From: Paraburkholderia oxyphila NBRC 105797
GTDB lineage: Bacteria; Pseudomonadota; Gammaproteobacteria; Burkholderiales; Burkholderiaceae
NCBI RefSeq assembly: GCF_000685075.1
Contig: NZ_BAYD01000002.1
Coordinates: 108,078 to 172,077 of the forward strand
Direction of reading: 5' to 3'
DNA: 64,000 bases
A program made the translations under genes and the position numbers. The notes under the pieces were generated by a model. It made no database searches. It saw only the letters and a list, made by a program, of their open reading frames with translations, and was not told the origin of the DNA. Shown here piece by piece: positions 63,035 through 64,000 of this stretch (its first letter is position 1; each line of letters begins with the position of its first letter).

Positions 63035-63344
63035 GTTGGGGGTGGGCTCTTATTGTCGGCCATGGTGAACCTGGCGATATGGCTGCCCAGAAGGGCGTCC
63101 TTGCGCCGAGGCGATTTGCACGGCCAGTGGTTAGAGGTCGAGTGGTCTGGGTTTCATGTGGACGGGTATCGATTGCGACGGCGCGGGCGTCGATAACGTC
63201 CAGGAAGACAGGGGTAGTTGGAGAGGGCTTGGGCTTCGTGCGCAAATGAAGCGCTCGAATCGAGTTGAAGAATCGTGTATTTGCCTGTTGGCTGCAGGTG
63301 GGCAAGCCCCAAAAGTAATCGTTGAACTCGATGCGCAAAAAGAA

Positions 63345-63378
63345 AAGGGGTTACAAGCCAACGACTTGTAACCCCCTT
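63345..63378. repeat. Hairpin element, copy 2 (terminator-like)
   Basis: AAGGGGTTACAAG (63345-63357) pairs with CTTGTAACCCCCTT (63365-63378) around a 7-nt loop, with A-rich sequence before it. It is related to the hairpin at 45702-45732. On the minus strand it would terminate transcription coming from the right. Confidence 0.65.
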
Positions 63379-63387
63379 CAATTCCTA

Positions 63388-63411
63388 ATCGGAGCGATGG
63401 GATTCGAGTCT
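63388..63411 (-). other. Possible tRNA 3'-end remnant (att-like)
   Basis: On the minus strand the sequence reads CTCGAATCCCATCGCTCCGA, similar to the T-loop and 3' acceptor of a tRNA-Asp type (TTCGAGTCCCGTCCGCTCCG). It lies directly upstream of a terminator-like hairpin, where a tRNA 3' end would be. The T-stem 5' half and CCA are missing, so it is not a working tRNA. Confidence 0.3.
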
Positions 63412-63637
63412 GATAAAGATACTTATAAATCAATAACTTGTTGAATATGTGCAAACCGTGGTTACGGGCTTGTGTATCTAGACGGTTATGGAGTGGCGTT
63501 GTCCTGGCTGTGCCGTAGCTAACGTGGTTAAACCCCAATGGGAAGGATAACTTGGGAGAAGCAAGCAAGGCGGCCATAGTGCTTAAACGGAGATCTAAGC
63601 CGGGTCGCCGTGTGCTGCCGTAACGAACAAGCTTGGC

Positions 63638-64000
63638 TCATCTCAACTCGCTATCGATTCGATAGGCGTATTTGTATGGGCTGGTTGGTTTGCGTGCGGA
63701 CCTTAATCCATAGTCGGCTTTGATTTCCAGCGTACTGACTAGGCCAGCCCCAGCCGCTACGGCGGTCGCCGCTGTCAAGCCGTAGGGCTCGCCAAGCTTC
63801 CACCCGCCCGCTACGGCCGGTAACAATTTAATGGGACTCAGGCTGAATGTTGCCTTGAGGTTAGACAAATAGACTGGAAATTGCCACTCCTTGCCGAGTG
63901 CTAGCAAATTTGCACATGCCTTATCCACTTCTGCTATGTGGTTTTCGATGGCCGCGATTTTGTCTGCTGACTTTTCTACATCAAATGCAAACGCATCTAG
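63638..64000 (-). CDS. Unrecognised protein, C-terminal part (runs off the window)
   Basis: The frame is open from the right edge (64000) to a TGA at 63638-63640, giving at least 120 residues. It starts LDAFAFDVEKSADKIAAIE and continues through HIAEVDKACANLLALGKEWQF, a helical, possibly coiled-coil stretch. A conserved-looking region SLSPIKLLPAVAGGWKLGEPYG follows, and the end is KPTSPYKYAYRIDSELR. I do not recognise a family. Base composition is less GC-rich than the housekeeping genes, suggesting acquired DNA. A GTG at 63928 could start a 96-aa version, but the upstream codons look equally coding. Confidence 0.6.
   Translation of the reverse strand, partial: LDAFAFDVEKSADKIAAIENHIAEVDKACANLLALGKEWQFPVYLSNLKATFSLSPIKLLPAVAGGWKLGEPYGLTAATAVAAGAGLVSTLEIKADYGLRSARKPTSPYKYAYRIDSELR

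Larger units (their letters stand above)
63035..63637. other. AT-richer region without a clear gene
   Basis: About 600 bp carry no convincing gene on either strand. From about 63340 the base composition drops in GC against the rest of the window. It contains hairpin copy 2 (63345-63378) and a tRNA-3'-end-like stretch just after it. The rest (63420-63630) has no reading frame, and I see no structure I can name. Confidence 0.5.

Noticed and set aside
63500..63600. Short resemblance to 5S rRNA (GGCGGCCATAG)
   Set aside because: Only 11 nt agree and the rest does not fold as 5S rRNA.

Overview
This window is about 64 kb of GC-rich proteobacterial chromosome. The conserved blocks it carries (otsA; gloB / methyltransferase-rnhA-dnaQ; carAB-greA-yhbY-rlmE-ftsH-folP-glmM-pstSCAB-phoUBR-ppk/ppx; an olsB-like gene) fit a member of the Burkholderiaceae, most likely Burkholderia sensu lato (Paraburkholderia or Caballeronia). 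That placement rests on gene order and protein style, not on a database comparison.

Layout. 1-10.5 kb: end of a trehalose-phosphatase gene, otsA, an ABC exporter (minus), a GT4 glycosyltransferase, two small membrane proteins and a large TPR-CHAT lipoprotein. 10.5-15.5 kb: tRNA-Val, dnaQ, rnhA, a methyltransferase, divergent gloB, then the murein transglycosylase mltD. 15.8-28.1 kb: carAB behind a strong promoter and a long leader, greA, a DUF4149 protein, yhbY (minus), rlmE, ftsH, folP, glmM. 28.4-39.5 kb: the phosphate block pstSCAB-phoU-phoB-phoR behind a Pho box, then divergent ppk and ppx. 39.8-43.9 kb: an accessory sulfur-scavenging operon (SfnB-like flavoprotein, LLM flavin monooxygenase, APC permease). 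44.0-45.6 kb: olsB, with its own clear Pho box, and sixA.

45.7-63.0 kb is the most interesting part: a catabolic island that looks built for steroids or similar polycyclic isoprenoids. One plus-strand operon encodes a MaoC-DUF35 fusion, an acyl-CoA dehydrogenase, a small MaoC hydratase, a thiolase-like (Ltp2-like) protein, a second acyl-CoA dehydrogenase and a FATP-type acyl-CoA ligase. These are the parts of the mycobacterial igr (ChsE1/E2-ChsH1/H2-Ltp2) machine that removes the last side-chain carbons of cholesterol. They are followed by a LuxR regulator, a TetR regulator (minus), a KshA-like Rieske oxygenase, a KstD-like flavoprotein, a VOC-quinone oxidoreductase fusion, and a minus-strand VOC-SDR operon. 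A DUF1329 protein and an NTF2-fold protein flank the left side. Two pairs of matching 23-24 bp inverted repeats, one pair in front of the TetR/Rieske genes and one in front of the VOC-SDR operon, look like the operators of one regulon. No ring-cleavage genes (hsaA-D type) and no Rieske reductase lie in the window, so the substrate is inferred, not shown.

63.0-64.0 kb is poorer in GC. It has a hairpin resembling one at 45.7 kb, a stretch like the 3' end of a tRNA, and the end of an unrecognised minus-strand gene running off the window. This may be the edge of a mobile island.
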